A stretch of DNA of 64,000 bases from an uncultured Bacteroidota bacterium (GCA_937872515.1 CALMSX010000115.1:1-64000), one strand, 5' to 3'. Positions 8,900 to 17,766 are shown, counted from the stretch's first letter. Program-made: numbers and translations. Notes: generated by a model from the sequence alone, not told the origin.

Positions 8900-8922
8900 C
8901 TTATTGTAATTCTGACAATAAG
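8900..8922. terminator. Hairpin between esterase and fbp genes
   Basis: CTTATTGT (8900-8907) and ACAATAAG (8915-8922) form a perfect 8 bp stem with a 7-base loop, directly after the esterase stop codon. The downstream T-tract on the minus strand is broken (TTAGAAAGTTTTT), so it is a weak intrinsic terminator or an RNA-stabilising hairpin. Confidence 0.4.
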
Positions 8923-8925
8923 CAA

Positions 8926-9654
8926 TCAGAATTTGGAGCTAATTACATAAGGAAGCATAGACCTCCAGGTAGGCCAATCGTGTTTCATATCGTAGCCCCA
9001 TATGTCCAGATCATGTGGGATGGACTTACTGTTTAATAAGGCTGACATGGCCCGGGAAGCCTCCGGTGCCTCATAGTCGCCCTGACCCGAAAGGATGTGG
9101 ATTTTCCCTTTGCGGATCCTGGACAAAAACCATTCGTTGTCTAAATCCGGGAGGTAGGACATAGGACTGTTAAAATAGACATCGTCATCCGTATATCCCT
9201 TGGTATATTCGTGCAAATTATACACCCCACTCATAGCTATAACACCATTGATGAGGTCTGGTCTTTTGAGAAATAAATTCATTGAATGCAATGCCCCAAA
9301 ACTAGCCCCTGATACAATGATTGGGGTGTCATCACTGGTCATTCTTTTGATGTGCGGCACTACTTCTTCGAATACATATTCATTAAATTGTACATGCCTC
9401 ATTGCTTTGTGCCTTGGCCACATCTTGCTGTTTAACCAACTCTCAGAATTTATGCTATTGATGGAAAACACCTTTACTTTTCCTGCCAAAATTTGAGGTT
9501 TTAGGGCATCTATTAACAGAAAACGCTCATATTCAAGGTAATCTGCCGCTGCAGTAGGCAGAAGCAACAAAGCAAACCCATAGTGACCATAACTGACTAT
9601 CTCCATGTGTTTGTTTAGGGCGGGGCTGTGCCATCCAAAGATCTCTTTTTGCAT
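8926..9654 (-). CDS. Alpha/beta-hydrolase, putative esterase (esterase D-like)
   Basis: A 242-residue cytoplasmic alpha/beta-hydrolase of the putative-esterase group (PF00756). The nucleophile elbow is GASFGALHS. The likely acid is in LSGQGDYEAPEAS and the catalytic His in GYDMKHDWPTW. No signal peptide is present. Family members hydrolyse small esters or S-formylglutathione-like thioesters; the substrate here is unknown. It is transcribed alone, toward fbp. Confidence 0.75.
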   Translation of the reverse strand: MQKEIFGWHSPALNKHMEIVSYGHYGFALLLLPTAAADYLEYERFLLIDALKPQILAGKVKVFSINSINSESWLNSKMWPRHKAMRHVQFNEYVFEEVVPHIKRMTSDDTPIIVSGASFGALHSMNLFLKRPDLINGVIAMSGVYNLHEYTKGYTDDDVYFNSPMSYLPDLDNEWFLSRIRKGKIHILSGQGDYEAPEASRAMSALLNSKSIPHDLDIWGYDMKHDWPTWRSMLPYVISSKF

Positions 9655-9775
9655 AATTTACTTGATTTGGATGCTAAGATAAAAGGAATTCTGACTTTTT
9701 GGATTTGATATCTTATTTTCTCTCACAGTTTGCAGATAGCTTGTGAATGGATGGCCTAAAATCGCATAAAATGTT

Positions 9776-9783
9776 TAAATTTG
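9776..9783 (+). promoter_or_regulatory. -7 element TAAATTTG before the nucleoid-associated protein gene
   Basis: TAAATTTG lies 15 bases before the ATG at 9799. No TTG sits at the right distance upstream, so the support is partial. Confidence 0.4.
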
Positions 9784-9798
9784 GCCATTTAAGCCAAC

Positions 9799-10824
9799 AT
9801 GATAAATACCTCAAATGCCATTATCAACGGTGTAGTCATCCACCGTTGCACCAAAGAAGAAAACAACATCGTCTGGGACTATTCTTCACAAGCTATTATC
9901 CTGGAAGAAGGTGAGGAGAGTGAAACTTTACTCGAACACATCACTGCTATGTATAAAGAGCCCCTTTTTCATCAATTGGGCACCCTGGGTCCTGTATTTT
10001 CTGCCTCCCAAAAGGTTTTTGAAACACCAGACCTTCTTTTTGAGGAAAGTATTCAACTTTCTAGAAAATTAGGACATAACCTTTCGGAAGATATCAATGG
10101 AGAAGCCTTTTTTTTACAGGTTCACATGTCTGATATCCTTGTTGATGATGAACTTTTGGATGCAATGGCTTTGATTGTAATGTACACAGCTCCCCGATTT
10201 TATAAAATCCAGAAAAGCGACACCTGTTTCACTATTCCGACCGATAAAGGATACATTATCGCCAAACCGGATAAAGCCTGCCTGATTTTACCCGGCGATG
10301 AAACCAATGGAGGCAGGGTATTGGTGTACGAATCAGGAGGCGTCAAGGAAGAAGGTTTTTGGTACAAGGATTATTTACAACTCAGTCCCCTGGGCAACGA
10401 GTACAGTTATACAACAGATTATATCAAAATGACCTCTCAGTTTTTAAAGCAGAGAAAGCCCCTGGAGCAGGTGCTTGATAAAAAACAGGGGGCTGAAATT
10501 CTGGAACGTTCCTTAGATTATTTCACCCAGAATGACAAATTTGAAGAAAGAGAATACAAACAGGAAGTATTCAGGGACAATGCCGTCATTGAAGCATTTG
10601 ATGACTACAAACAAAAATGGGCAGAAAAAAATCAACGCCCACTTGCCGATTCATTTGAACCATCATCCGAAGCACTTAACAAACAATCTAAGGTATTTCG
10701 ATCCGTGATAAAACTGGATAAAAACTTCCATATTTATGTGCATGGCGATAGCTCTAAAATCATGAAAGGGGAAGATGAATTGGGCAAAAAATATTACATC
10801 CTCTATTACAACGAAGAATCTTAA
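9799..10824 (+). CDS. Nucleoid-associated protein, NdpA/YejK-like
   Basis: A 341-residue cytoplasmic protein that I place in the NA37/YejK family (PF04245). This rests on its overall pattern: an N-terminal ISNAIINGVVIHR-type strand, a central FWYKDYLQL segment and a C-terminal RSVIKLDKNFHIYVHGD followed by a KKYYILYYN end, as in YejK. E. coli YejK is nucleoid associated and has been reported to interact with topoisomerase IV, but the role in Bacteroidota is not established. It begins a plus-strand run with xseB and PPK2, 9 bases before xseB. Moderate confidence, since there is no catalytic motif to check. Confidence 0.65.
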   Translation: MINTSNAIINGVVIHRCTKEENNIVWDYSSQAIILEEGEESETLLEHITAMYKEPLFHQLGTLGPVFSASQKVFETPDLLFEESIQLSRKLGHNLSEDINGEAFFLQVHMSDILVDDELLDAMALIVMYTAPRFYKIQKSDTCFTIPTDKGYIIAKPDKACLILPGDETNGGRVLVYESGGVKEEGFWYKDYLQLSPLGNEYSYTTDYIKMTSQFLKQRKPLEQVLDKKQGAEILERSLDYFTQNDKFEEREYKQEVFRDNAVIEAFDDYKQKWAEKNQRPLADSFEPSSEALNKQSKVFRSVIKLDKNFHIYVHGDSSKIMKGEDELGKKYYILYYNEES

Positions 10825-10833
10825 TTTCAGAAC

Positions 10834-11040
10834 ATGGCTAAAAAACTAGATTATGACAATGCCTTTGCAGAACTGCGCGACATTGTAACCAAACTCCAGG
10901 AAGCAGACATCAATATCGAAAGCCTGAGTCAGTATCTCAACAGAGCCAATGAATTGAGGCAGTTTTGTGCCAGCAGGTTGAGAGAAATTGAAGAAACCAT
11001 CCATCAAACCATTCAACATCAAAATCCAAAGGAACAATGA
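10834..11040 (+). CDS. xseB: Exodeoxyribonuclease VII small subunit
   Basis: A 68-residue helical protein with the XseB pattern: LDYDNAFAELRDIVTKLQ, then a second coiled helix with LSQYLNRANELRQFC. XseB subunits pack along XseA to form the single-strand exonuclease VII. The large-subunit gene xseA is not in the window, which is unusual enough to note. The stop codon overlaps the PPK2 start (ATGA at 11037-11040), so the two are translationally coupled. Confidence 0.88.
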   Translation: MAKKLDYDNAFAELRDIVTKLQEADINIESLSQYLNRANELRQFCASRLREIEETIHQTIQHQNPKEQ

Positions 11041-11777
11041 TTCATCTATCATCTATTGATACCGACGCACCAAAAAAGAAAGAAAAGGAAAAAATAAAAA
11101 AGGAAGTAGAAAAACTGGCCAAACGCATCGGTGAATTGCAACACATTATGTATGCTCAGAAAAAATACAGCCTTTTGATTATTTTACAAGGCATGGATGC
11201 AAGCGGCAAAGATGGGGTTGTTAAAAATGTATTTTCTGACTGTAACCCATCAGGTATTGACACCTTTGCTTTTAAAAAGCCCAATGAAGAAGAATTTGCC
11301 CATGACTTTTTATGGAGATGCCATAAAATTGCCCCTCGCAAAGGAAATATGATGATTTTTGTAAGGTCACACTATGAAGACATTTTGATTCAAAGAGTGC
11401 ACAAATGGATCGACGAAGATAGGGTGGCCAAAAGGATGAAGGCCATAAATGCCTTTGAAGAGTTATTGATCGATGACAACGACACGTCAGTCCTGAAATT
11501 TTACCTGCATATCTCTGAAAAAAAGCAACTGGAAAAATTGCAGGAACGCATCGATCTTCCTGAAAAACAGTGGAAACACAATGATGCCGATTGGGAGGAA
11601 AGAAAATTCTGGCCTCAATATATGGAGTGTTATGAATACGCCATTAATGAATCGGTGGTTCCCTGGCACATCGTGCCTTCTGATCAAAGATGGTATAGAA
11701 ATTACTTTGTAGCAAAAGCCGTTGTTGAAGCCTTAGAAAAACTACCCCTGGTTTTACCAACCCTGCCTGCTAAATAA
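11037..11777 (+). CDS. ppk2: Polyphosphate kinase 2 family protein
   Basis: A 246-residue P-loop enzyme of the PPK2 family, which transfers phosphate between polyphosphate and nucleotides. Walker A is GMDASGKDG, the lid/substrate segment has KKPNEEEFAHDFLWR, and the Walker B-like region reads FVRSHYEDILIQRVH. The C-terminal WHIVPSDQRWYRNYFVAK is also characteristic. It is a single-domain form. Whether it prefers ADP, AMP or GDP cannot be decided from motifs alone. It starts inside the end of xseB and is followed 5 bases later by the S4 protein gene. Confidence 0.92.
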   Translation: MIHLSSIDTDAPKKKEKEKIKKEVEKLAKRIGELQHIMYAQKKYSLLIILQGMDASGKDGVVKNVFSDCNPSGIDTFAFKKPNEEEFAHDFLWRCHKIAPRKGNMMIFVRSHYEDILIQRVHKWIDEDRVAKRMKAINAFEELLIDDNDTSVLKFYLHISEKKQLEKLQERIDLPEKQWKHNDADWEERKFWPQYMECYEYAINESVVPWHIVPSDQRWYRNYFVAKAVVEALEKLPLVLPTLPAK

Positions 11778-11782
11778 TTATC

Positions 11783-12199
11783 ATGTCTGACAAAGTAAGG
11801 GTGGATAAATGGCTTTGGTCCGTTCGATTATACAAATCTCGTACCTTGGCAGCGGATGCTTGTAAATCTGGTAAAATCAGGATCAACCAGGTACTTGCAA
11901 AGGCAGCCACTAACATTGCAGTCGGTGACCATATTGAACTCAAAAGAAAGGGCTTTACATTTACGTTTAAGGTTGAAAAAATCATTAAAACCAGGGTTTC
12001 TGCAGTTTTAGCCCTGCCGTGTTACCTTAATCTCACTCCGGAGGAAGAACTGAACAAGTACAAAAACTGGTTTGTGGGCAAAACGGGCACAGAATTCAGG
12101 GAAAAAGGACTTGGCAGACCCACAAAGAGAGAACGAAGAGACCTGGATGATTTTAAAATAGATTCTTTCAACCTGGCTGACTTTTGGGAAGAAGAATGA
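11783..12199 (+). CDS. RNA-binding S4 domain protein, Hsp15-like
   Basis: A 138-residue protein with an N-terminal S4 domain: VRVDKWLWSVRLYKSRTLA, then CKSGKIRINQ. The tail is basic (EKGLGRPTKRERRDLDDF), as in Hsp15/HslR, which rescues 50S subunits carrying nascent peptidyl-tRNA. The C-terminal GRPTKRERR element is shared with Bacteroidota homologues. It is part of the 9.8-15 kb plus-strand run, and its stop codon overlaps the next gene's ATG (ATGA). Confidence 0.88.
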   Translation: MSDKVRVDKWLWSVRLYKSRTLAADACKSGKIRINQVLAKAATNIAVGDHIELKRKGFTFTFKVEKIIKTRVSAVLALPCYLNLTPEEELNKYKNWFVGKTGTEFREKGLGRPTKRERRDLDDFKIDSFNLADFWEEE

Positions 12200-12906
12200 A
12201 ATTGAAACTAATTAACCACGTTTTTCGTTTTAATGCTGTAAATCAGGCTGGATTGAAAATTCTTTTTGTTTTTTTCCTTTACTTTTTCTCGCTGAGCAAT
12301 ATGTTTGGCCAGCATCTGCCTGCTTTTAGTTGGGCAGGTAAAGATTCTGTTATTACACTTTACAGCCAACTTGATTACCCAATCGAAATCAAACTCAACA
12401 GCGCCGACCCGGCCCTTCTTCAGTTGAAAGCCAAAGGAGCCACCATCATCAAAATGGCAGATACCAGCTATCAGATCAGGTTTCTGGCTCCGGAAGAAGA
12501 AGTGAAGATCAAACTTTATTACAAAAACCTGCCGGTTGACATCATGACCGCAAGAGTTACAAATCCTGAAATGCCCAATATTGTATTTAAAGGGGTCTCA
12601 GGCATTAATATTGCAAGAGCCGATCTTTCCAAACTTAAAAGTTTTGAGGTTGTTTTTCCGGCATTGATGGACAAAATTCCGGGACTGGAGTTTTATACCT
12701 GCAAGTTAAGTATCATTGAACCAGGAAAACCCACCCCATTTTTTATTAACCTGAGGTCTCCCGATTTGCCGGCACAATTGCAAGGCATAATTACCAACCT
12801 TCCGGTAGACAGCTACCTTGTTTTTGAAGAATTAAAAATTAAAACACGTTCTAATAACGTAATGAATATGGATGGTCAACCTGTTAAATTCCGGGTTGTA
12901 GAATAA
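12196..12906 (+). CDS. Exported protein, C-terminus resembling GldM-type domain
   Basis: About 236 residues. I chose the ATG at 12196, which overlaps the S4 gene stop (ATGA). The N-terminus has a long basic-then-hydrophobic signal region ending near NMFGQ. The mature protein is all-beta, probably two or three immunoglobulin-like repeats. The last repeat (LQGIITNLPVDSYLVFEELKIK) resembles the C-terminal domain of the gliding/T9SS protein GldM, but the long N-terminal GldM region is missing. Function unknown; translational coupling to an RNA-binding protein may just be operon packing. Confidence 0.6.
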   Translation: MKLKLINHVFRFNAVNQAGLKILFVFFLYFFSLSNMFGQHLPAFSWAGKDSVITLYSQLDYPIEIKLNSADPALLQLKAKGATIIKMADTSYQIRFLAPEEEVKIKLYYKNLPVDIMTARVTNPEMPNIVFKGVSGINIARADLSKLKSFEVVFPALMDKIPGLEFYTCKLSIIEPGKPTPFFINLRSPDLPAQLQGIITNLPVDSYLVFEELKIKTRSNNVMNMDGQPVKFRVVE

Positions 12907-12919
12907 ACAAGAACAAACA

Positions 12920-13309
12920 ATGAATATCGAAGAAACAAAAACGAAAGCAAAAAAAGTATTCAAAAAAACCCTTTGGATCTTATTTATTACCGCTCTTTTG
13001 TGTGGGGTGACTTACTATTTTTACAGAACCTACACCCTCAGTGAAGGCAGCAGAACGGGTATGCTCTTTAAAATTTCCAGAAAAGGAAAGTTATTTAAGA
13101 CTTATGAAGGTCAGATTCAGCTGGCAGGTGCAACGATGATGAACAAACAAAGCATCTGGGAGTTTTCTGTGGTCAATGCCTCAACCTACACCGAACTACA
13201 AAACCTTGAAGGAAAAAGCATCAGATTACATTTCAAAGAAGTGGTGGATGCCTTTCCATGGCAGGGGGAAACCAATTACCTTGTTTACGATGTAGATGAG
13301 GTAAAATAA
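12920..13309 (+). CDS. Conserved single-TM membrane protein in the ccm run
   Basis: A 129-residue protein with one N-terminal TM (residues about 17-35) and an extracytoplasmic beta-rich domain containing TGMLFKISRKGKLFKTYEG. Homologues in Bacteroidota are often mislabelled as 6-phosphogluconate dehydrogenase; no dehydrogenase motif is present. It sits 6 bases before ccmB, so a role in cytochrome c maturation or membrane assembly is possible but unproven. Confidence 0.7.
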   Translation: MNIEETKTKAKKVFKKTLWILFITALLCGVTYYFYRTYTLSEGSRTGMLFKISRKGKLFKTYEGQIQLAGATMMNKQSIWEFSVVNASTYTELQNLEGKSIRLHFKEVVDAFPWQGETNYLVYDVDEVK

Positions 13310-13315
13310 AGTTGT

Positions 13316-13975
13316 ATGAATGTAGGCCGCATTAGCGCTATCATTGCCAAAGAAAGTAAGCTGGAACTGCGTCGGAAAAACGCCCTCTACGGCATTCTTC
13401 TTTTTTGTGGGGTTTTGGTCTTCCTAATTTACAAGTCCTTCAATGTCCTCAAAGGACTGGAATGGAATGTGATGTTATGGACCACCTTACTTTTTTGTGG
13501 CATCAATGCCATAGCCAAAAGTTTTGTTCAGGATGGCGCGGAATCCAGGTTGTATTTTTACACCTTGTTCGATCCCAAAGAGGTAATTGTGGGAAAGCTC
13601 ATTTATAATTTTTTCTTTATTATCCTGCTCTTTCTGCTGGTCTACCTGGGATTTAGTTTTTTTTTCAAAACAAGTATTCGTGATTATGGTCTCTTTTGGG
13701 GAGGAGCTTTGTTGGGCAATTTGGGCCTGGCTGTTATTTTTACTTTTATAGCCTCTGTTTCCTCCCAATCTGAAGGTAATCAGGGGGTACTTATGTCTGT
13801 AATGTCTCTACCATTGACCCTGCCTATTGTGCTTTTGATCATAAAAATTACCGCTGTAGCTATGAGATTAATATCCGATACTTCTGTCGGGGAAGACCTT
13901 AAAATGCTGGCAGCCATCGACTTGTTATTGGCAGGTATTTTACTATTGCTTTTCGATTTCTTGTGGAAAGACTGA
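13316..13975 (+). CDS. ccmB: Haem exporter permease CcmB
   Basis: A 219-residue protein with six predicted TM segments and the CcmB layout: RISAIIAKESKLELRRKNALYG at the start and DGAESRLYFYTLF in the first loop. CcmB works with CcmA and CcmC to hand haem to CcmE during system I cytochrome c maturation. No ccmA is next to it. The next gene is a CcmC-like protein, 37 bases on. Confidence 0.9.
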   Translation: MNVGRISAIIAKESKLELRRKNALYGILLFCGVLVFLIYKSFNVLKGLEWNVMLWTTLLFCGINAIAKSFVQDGAESRLYFYTLFDPKEVIVGKLIYNFFFIILLFLLVYLGFSFFFKTSIRDYGLFWGGALLGNLGLAVIFTFIASVSSQSEGNQGVLMSVMSLPLTLPIVLLIIKITAVAMRLISDTSVGEDLKMLAAIDLLLAGILLLLFDFLWKD

Positions 13976-14012
13976 TGTATTCTGTAAATTTGAGGTTCAA
14001 TTGATCTAAAAC

Positions 14013-15062
14013 ATGAAAATGGCCTGGTGGAAAATAGCGGGAATCGTGCTCTTTGTCTATGTACTGATTGCAGGCATTGGCATACCGCTAAAACCGGGAA
14101 TTACGGATGTAAGCCCGAGTCAGCTCAAGGTTGGTACTTCAAAATCCATTCAAATCACAGGCTACAATACCCATTTTTCAACCGGGGGCAAAACTAGGGT
14201 CTGGCTGAAAAGAGAGGATAACAAATACTACGAAGCCTCAGAAGTTCAGGTAAGTACAGAAAACCTGCTGCAAGCGAGTTGGAGCATACCGGTTCAGCTG
14301 ATCAACAAGGAATTTTCAATTGTTGTCCACAATGTAAAAGATGGTCCCTTTGTAGTCCCGGGTGCTGTAGTTGTGCTTCCGGATACCAATTCCACATCCA
14401 TTGTTGGTCCGGTCGAATTTATTGAACTGACCGAAACAGATTTAAAAAGAAGTAATGATCTGAAGTTTCCTTATCGGAGCATCCTGAATGAAACCATACG
14501 AAATACATTTTTTCATGTAGCCTTGTGGATGGCCATGTTTGTGCTCTACCTCATAGCCTTGTATCACGCCATTCAATACCTAAGAACAGGAAAGAGGGAG
14601 CACGATTGGTGGAGCGTGTCGTTTAATCGTTCAGGCATCTTATACGGCATCCTGGGCTTACTGACAGGCTCTTTATGGGCCCGATATACCTGGGGAGGGT
14701 GGTGGACCAATGATGTCAAATTAAATATGGCTGCCCTTGCCATGTTTATCTATTTTGGTTACTTGTTGCTTCGTTCATCTTTCAACGATGAGGAGAAAAA
14801 AGCCAGGGTTTCAGCTGCTTTTAACATTTTTGCTTTTGTTGCCCTGATTCCACTTGTTTTTGTAATTCCCAGACTTACCGATAGCCTTCATCCAGGTAAT
14901 GGGGGCAACCCTGCCCTTGGCGGAGAAGACCTGGACCACACGTTAAGACTGGTCTTTTATCCTTCTATCATTGCCTTGATCCTCCTGGGAACCTGGATGG
15001 CCCAGCTTAGATTCAGAATCATAAGACTGGCCGCCAGGAAAAAAATCCACATCGAAGCCTGA
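14013..15062 (+). CDS. ccmC: CcmC/CcsA-family haem-handling protein with an N-terminal IPT-like ectodomain
   Basis: A 349-residue membrane protein. After one N-terminal TM (residues about 5-22), residues about 30-125 form an extracytoplasmic beta domain (VSPSQLKVGTSKSIQITGYN, IPT/TIG-like). It is followed by five to six TM segments of the CcmC type. The haem-binding tryptophan motif is WGGWWTNDVK and conserved histidines sit in NTFFHVALW and LDHTLRLVFYP. The domain order is longer than proteobacterial CcmC (about 245 residues) but typical of Bacteroidota homologues. It works with CcmB and the CcmD-like protein downstream. Confidence 0.85.
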   Translation: MKMAWWKIAGIVLFVYVLIAGIGIPLKPGITDVSPSQLKVGTSKSIQITGYNTHFSTGGKTRVWLKREDNKYYEASEVQVSTENLLQASWSIPVQLINKEFSIVVHNVKDGPFVVPGAVVVLPDTNSTSIVGPVEFIELTETDLKRSNDLKFPYRSILNETIRNTFFHVALWMAMFVLYLIALYHAIQYLRTGKREHDWWSVSFNRSGILYGILGLLTGSLWARYTWGGWWTNDVKLNMAALAMFIYFGYLLLRSSFNDEEKKARVSAAFNIFAFVALIPLVFVIPRLTDSLHPGNGGNPALGGEDLDHTLRLVFYPSIIALILLGTWMAQLRFRIIRLAARKKIHIEA

Positions 15063-15331
15063 TCATTTAAATGGTGATTGAATCCTTTTGAGTTGAACTT
15101 CATTTTTCTCAAGGTTCCTAGATAATTGCTTTTTTTGTCTGATTACCATAGATTTATCCTGTCATTTTGACGCACACTTAGCACCTTACCTGACCGTTTC
15201 AAGATTTCCCATTTTGTATTTTCTGCTTGTTTTTATTTGGGCTTGAAATTCCAATAATGTAAGTAGAATAAATTTTGTTTTATGGTAAATAAAGGCGACT
15301 TTTGACCTGAAAATGCCACTAAATTTTCTTG

Positions 15332-15568
15332 ATGCTAAGACAATGGGTTAATTGCATTTTGTGGGGCAGTTGGATACTGCTTTTTTCCCCTTCCACAGCT
15401 ATGGCACAGAGCCATGATTCAGACTTTCTCAGAAGTACGGGTAAGATTTATTCAGTGATTGCCGGTGTGGTGGTTATATTTATTGGCATTTCCATATATT
15501 TATGGAAAATTGATAACAAGCTAACCAATTTAGAAAAACAAATAAAAGATGAGCACGAAACAAATTAA
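15332..15568 (+). CDS. CcmD family small membrane protein
   Basis: A 78-residue protein with a signal-like N-terminus (ending near AMAQS) and one TM (residues about 42-60), then a short charged helix. This is the CcmD-like protein found after ccmC in Bacteroidota. I use the ATG at 15332; a TTG lies one codon before. The last 20 bases overlap the glutamate dehydrogenase start, so translation of the two is likely linked. The 269 bases between it and ccmC show no gene or strong promoter. Confidence 0.75.
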   Translation: MLRQWVNCILWGSWILLFSPSTAMAQSHDSDFLRSTGKIYSVIAGVVVIFIGISIYLWKIDNKLTNLEKQIKDEHETN

Positions 15569-16967
15569 CTTTTACGAAAGCGTGCAGCGCAATTTTGATA
15601 AGGCAGCTGCCTTGTCCAAACATTCCAAAGGTCTGTTGGATCAAATTAAGGTTTGTAATGCCGTTTATCAAATGAATTTTCCGGTGAAAATCGGGAAGGA
15701 CTTTCAAGTGATAGAAGCGTACAGGGTACAGCACAGCCACCACCGCCTGCCTACCAAAGGAGGCATCCGATTTTCTCACCTGGTCAACCAGGAAGAAGTA
15801 ATGGCGCTGGCAGCTTTGATGACTTACAAATGCGCTATTGTTGACGTTCCTTTCGGAGGAGCAAAAGGAGGTGTAAAGATTTCTCCCCGTCAATATACTC
15901 CTGAAGAATTGGAAAGAATTACAAGGCGTTATACGGTTGAATTGATCAGAAAAAATTTCATAGGCCCAAGCCTTGATGTTCCTGCCCCTGATTATGGCAC
16001 AGGAGAAAGAGAAATGGCCTGGATCCTCGATACGTATCAAACATTTAAAGGAGGTGAAATCGACGCAGCTGGCTGTGTTACCGGAAAACCAGTTAATCAA
16101 AGTGGTATTCACGGCAGAACAGAAGCTACCGGTAGAGGCGTTTTTTATGGTTTAAGAGAACTTTGCAACGACGCCAAAATGATGGCAAAGGTGAAACTGG
16201 ATACAGGCATTGCCGGCAAAACAATGGTCATCCAGGGACTTGGTAACGTAGGTTCTTATGCAGGTAAAATTTGTCAACAAGAAGGAGGTGTCAGGGTAAT
16301 TGCCGTTTCTGAACAGGAAGGAACCATCATTTCTGACAAAGACATCAACATTGAAAAACTCATCGAATACCGCAAACAAAAAGGCAGTATCATGGGCTTC
16401 CCCGGCACTAAAAAATTGGAGAACAGAGAAGATTGGGTGAAAATTGAATGCGATATTCTTTTGCCTGCAGCCCTCGAATCTCAGATTAATAAAGAAAATG
16501 CAAAATTTGTTAAAGCCAAAATCATAGGTGAAGCTGCCAATGGTCCGGTAACTGCCGATGCTGAAACCATCTTATTGAAAAAAGGAATCCTTATCATGCC
16601 GGATATGTACCTCAATGCCGGTGGTGTTACAGTATCTTATTTTGAGTGGCTTAAAAACCTTTCTCACAGGAGATTCGGAAGATTGGAAAAAAGGTTTGAC
16701 CAAAATACCTACAGCAACTTACTCACTACCATGGAAAAAATGACAGGTAAATCCATCGGTCAGAGAGAAAGAACCTTCCTTACCAGAGGTGCTGATGAAG
16801 TAGATTTGGTTCGCTCAGGTCTGGAAGAAACCATGATCAACTCTTATGAACAAATCATGGACTATTTTAACAGGTATAAAAGAATTGAAGATCTACGTAC
16901 TGCAGCCTTCTCTTGTGCCCTGGATAAAGTGGCCAATGACTACCTTACTTTGGGAGTTTTTCCTTAA
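15549..16967 (+). CDS. gdhA: Glutamate dehydrogenase
   Basis: A 472-residue Glu/Leu/Phe/Val dehydrogenase that interconverts glutamate and 2-oxoglutarate plus ammonia. Seen motifs are RLPTKGGIRFS with the substrate lysine, MTYKCAIVDVPFGGAKGGV with the catalytic lysine, PAPDYGTGEREMAW and the Rossmann segment VIQGLGNVGSYAGK. The class is the hexameric Bacteroidota-type enzyme. It overlaps the CcmD-like gene by 20 bases, an odd pairing of cytochrome maturation with nitrogen metabolism. The gene ends just before a strong bidirectional terminator. Confidence 0.95.
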   Translation: MSTKQINFYESVQRNFDKAAALSKHSKGLLDQIKVCNAVYQMNFPVKIGKDFQVIEAYRVQHSHHRLPTKGGIRFSHLVNQEEVMALAALMTYKCAIVDVPFGGAKGGVKISPRQYTPEELERITRRYTVELIRKNFIGPSLDVPAPDYGTGEREMAWILDTYQTFKGGEIDAAGCVTGKPVNQSGIHGRTEATGRGVFYGLRELCNDAKMMAKVKLDTGIAGKTMVIQGLGNVGSYAGKICQQEGGVRVIAVSEQEGTIISDKDINIEKLIEYRKQKGSIMGFPGTKKLENREDWVKIECDILLPAALESQINKENAKFVKAKIIGEAANGPVTADAETILLKKGILIMPDMYLNAGGVTVSYFEWLKNLSHRRFGRLEKRFDQNTYSNLLTTMEKMTGKSIGQRERTFLTRGADEVDLVRSGLEETMINSYEQIMDYFNRYKRIEDLRTAAFSCALDKVANDYLTLGVFP

Positions 16968-16989
16968 TTAAGATAATTTTGATTATAAA

Positions 16990-17027
16990 AATAAAGGCGG
17001 CTCAATTCTGTGTCGCCTTTATTTTTT
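16990..17027. terminator. Bidirectional terminator between gdhA and the lipoprotein gene
   Basis: A 10 bp perfect stem, AATAAAGGCG (16990-16999) with CGCCTTTATT (17014-17023), and T-runs on both sides. It can stop transcription from gdhA (plus) and from the 17.9 kb operon (minus), whose last stop codon lies in the stem. Confidence 0.85.
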
Positions 17028-17447
17028 CAATTCAATCTTGTAGATTAGATACATCTCCTTGTTATTCACTAAAACGCTATCCGGTATATACTCACCGCTA
17101 CAACACCCGGATTTTATCTTCACCGATGGACCAATTGTAATAGTATCAGCCTGGTAGGGAAGTAATTTTACAGCAAAAGTAGAATTTGCTCGTACAGATA
17201 TAGAAAGTGCTTTCCTAGATTGTTGTTCAATCAATTCAATAAAGGTGGGGGCCTCTCCAGAAATAGAAGTTATCTCTATATCTTGTAACGATCTATTTTG
17301 AAGTAAGTCATGACCATTTTTTCCATCAACATAATAGATGACACAAGGTGAACTATTTGTGCAATCAGATGTATCACAATAGCAGGATAGCAATGTAGTG
17401 GCTAACAAAGCCAGTAATAATAAGGGAGAATTAAAATTGCACCTCAC
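17019..17447 (-). CDS. Cys-rich lipoprotein of unknown function
   Basis: About 142 residues from a GTG at 17447, which overlaps the end of ytxJ by 17 bases; an ATG at 17492 is another option. The N-terminus is a lipoprotein signal with lipobox LLSC. Several cysteines follow (SCYCDTSDC, SSPC, SGCCSG), so disulphides or metal binding are possible. I do not recognise the family. It is the last gene of a three-gene unit and its stop is in the terminator hairpin. Confidence 0.55.
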   Translation of the reverse strand: MRCNFNSPLLLLALLATTLLSCYCDTSDCTNSSPCVIYYVDGKNGHDLLQNRSLQDIEITSISGEAPTFIELIEQQSRKALSISVRANSTFAVKLLPYQADTITIGPSVKIKSGCCSGEYIPDSVLVNNKEMYLIYKIELKK

Positions 17448-17766
17448 ACAATTCAAACAATTCGGGAACCTGTATATCAAAATGGGATGCATCAAAGACA
17501 CATTCTCCATCTTTTATGACCAAAACCTGGGGAGATTCGTGATGAACATGAAATTTACTAGCTACAAGATGGGATACCTCTCTGAATTTTTTTAAATCCA
17601 GATAATAGCTGGGTATATCAAATGACCATTGTTGATCCAACCTCATTTTAACCATGAGACTAACATTGCACGTTGTACTGTGCTTAAAGATCAATACAGG
17701 ACTAAGTGATGATTGATATACGATCTCCTCCACCTGTTCGGGTGAATTGAGCTCAAGCCAATTCAT
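17431..17766 (-). CDS. ytxJ: YtxJ-like bacillithiol-system redox protein
   Basis: A 111-residue thioredoxin-fold protein of the YtxJ/monothiol bacilliredoxin-like family (PF11009). The active-site segment is FKHSTTCNVSLMVK, with a single cysteine (TTC-N) as in YtxJ. The following YLDLKKFREVSHLVA and HVHHESPQVLVIK match the family's later strands, with a cis-Pro in ESPQ. It probably reduces bacillithiol-mixed disulphides, and implies a bacillithiol-using organism. It lies 14 bases after the small lipoprotein gene. Confidence 0.85.
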   Translation of the reverse strand: MNWLELNSPEQVEEIVYQSSLSPVLIFKHSTTCNVSLMVKMRLDQQWSFDIPSYYLDLKKFREVSHLVASKFHVHHESPQVLVIKDGECVFDASHFDIQVPELFELCEVQF

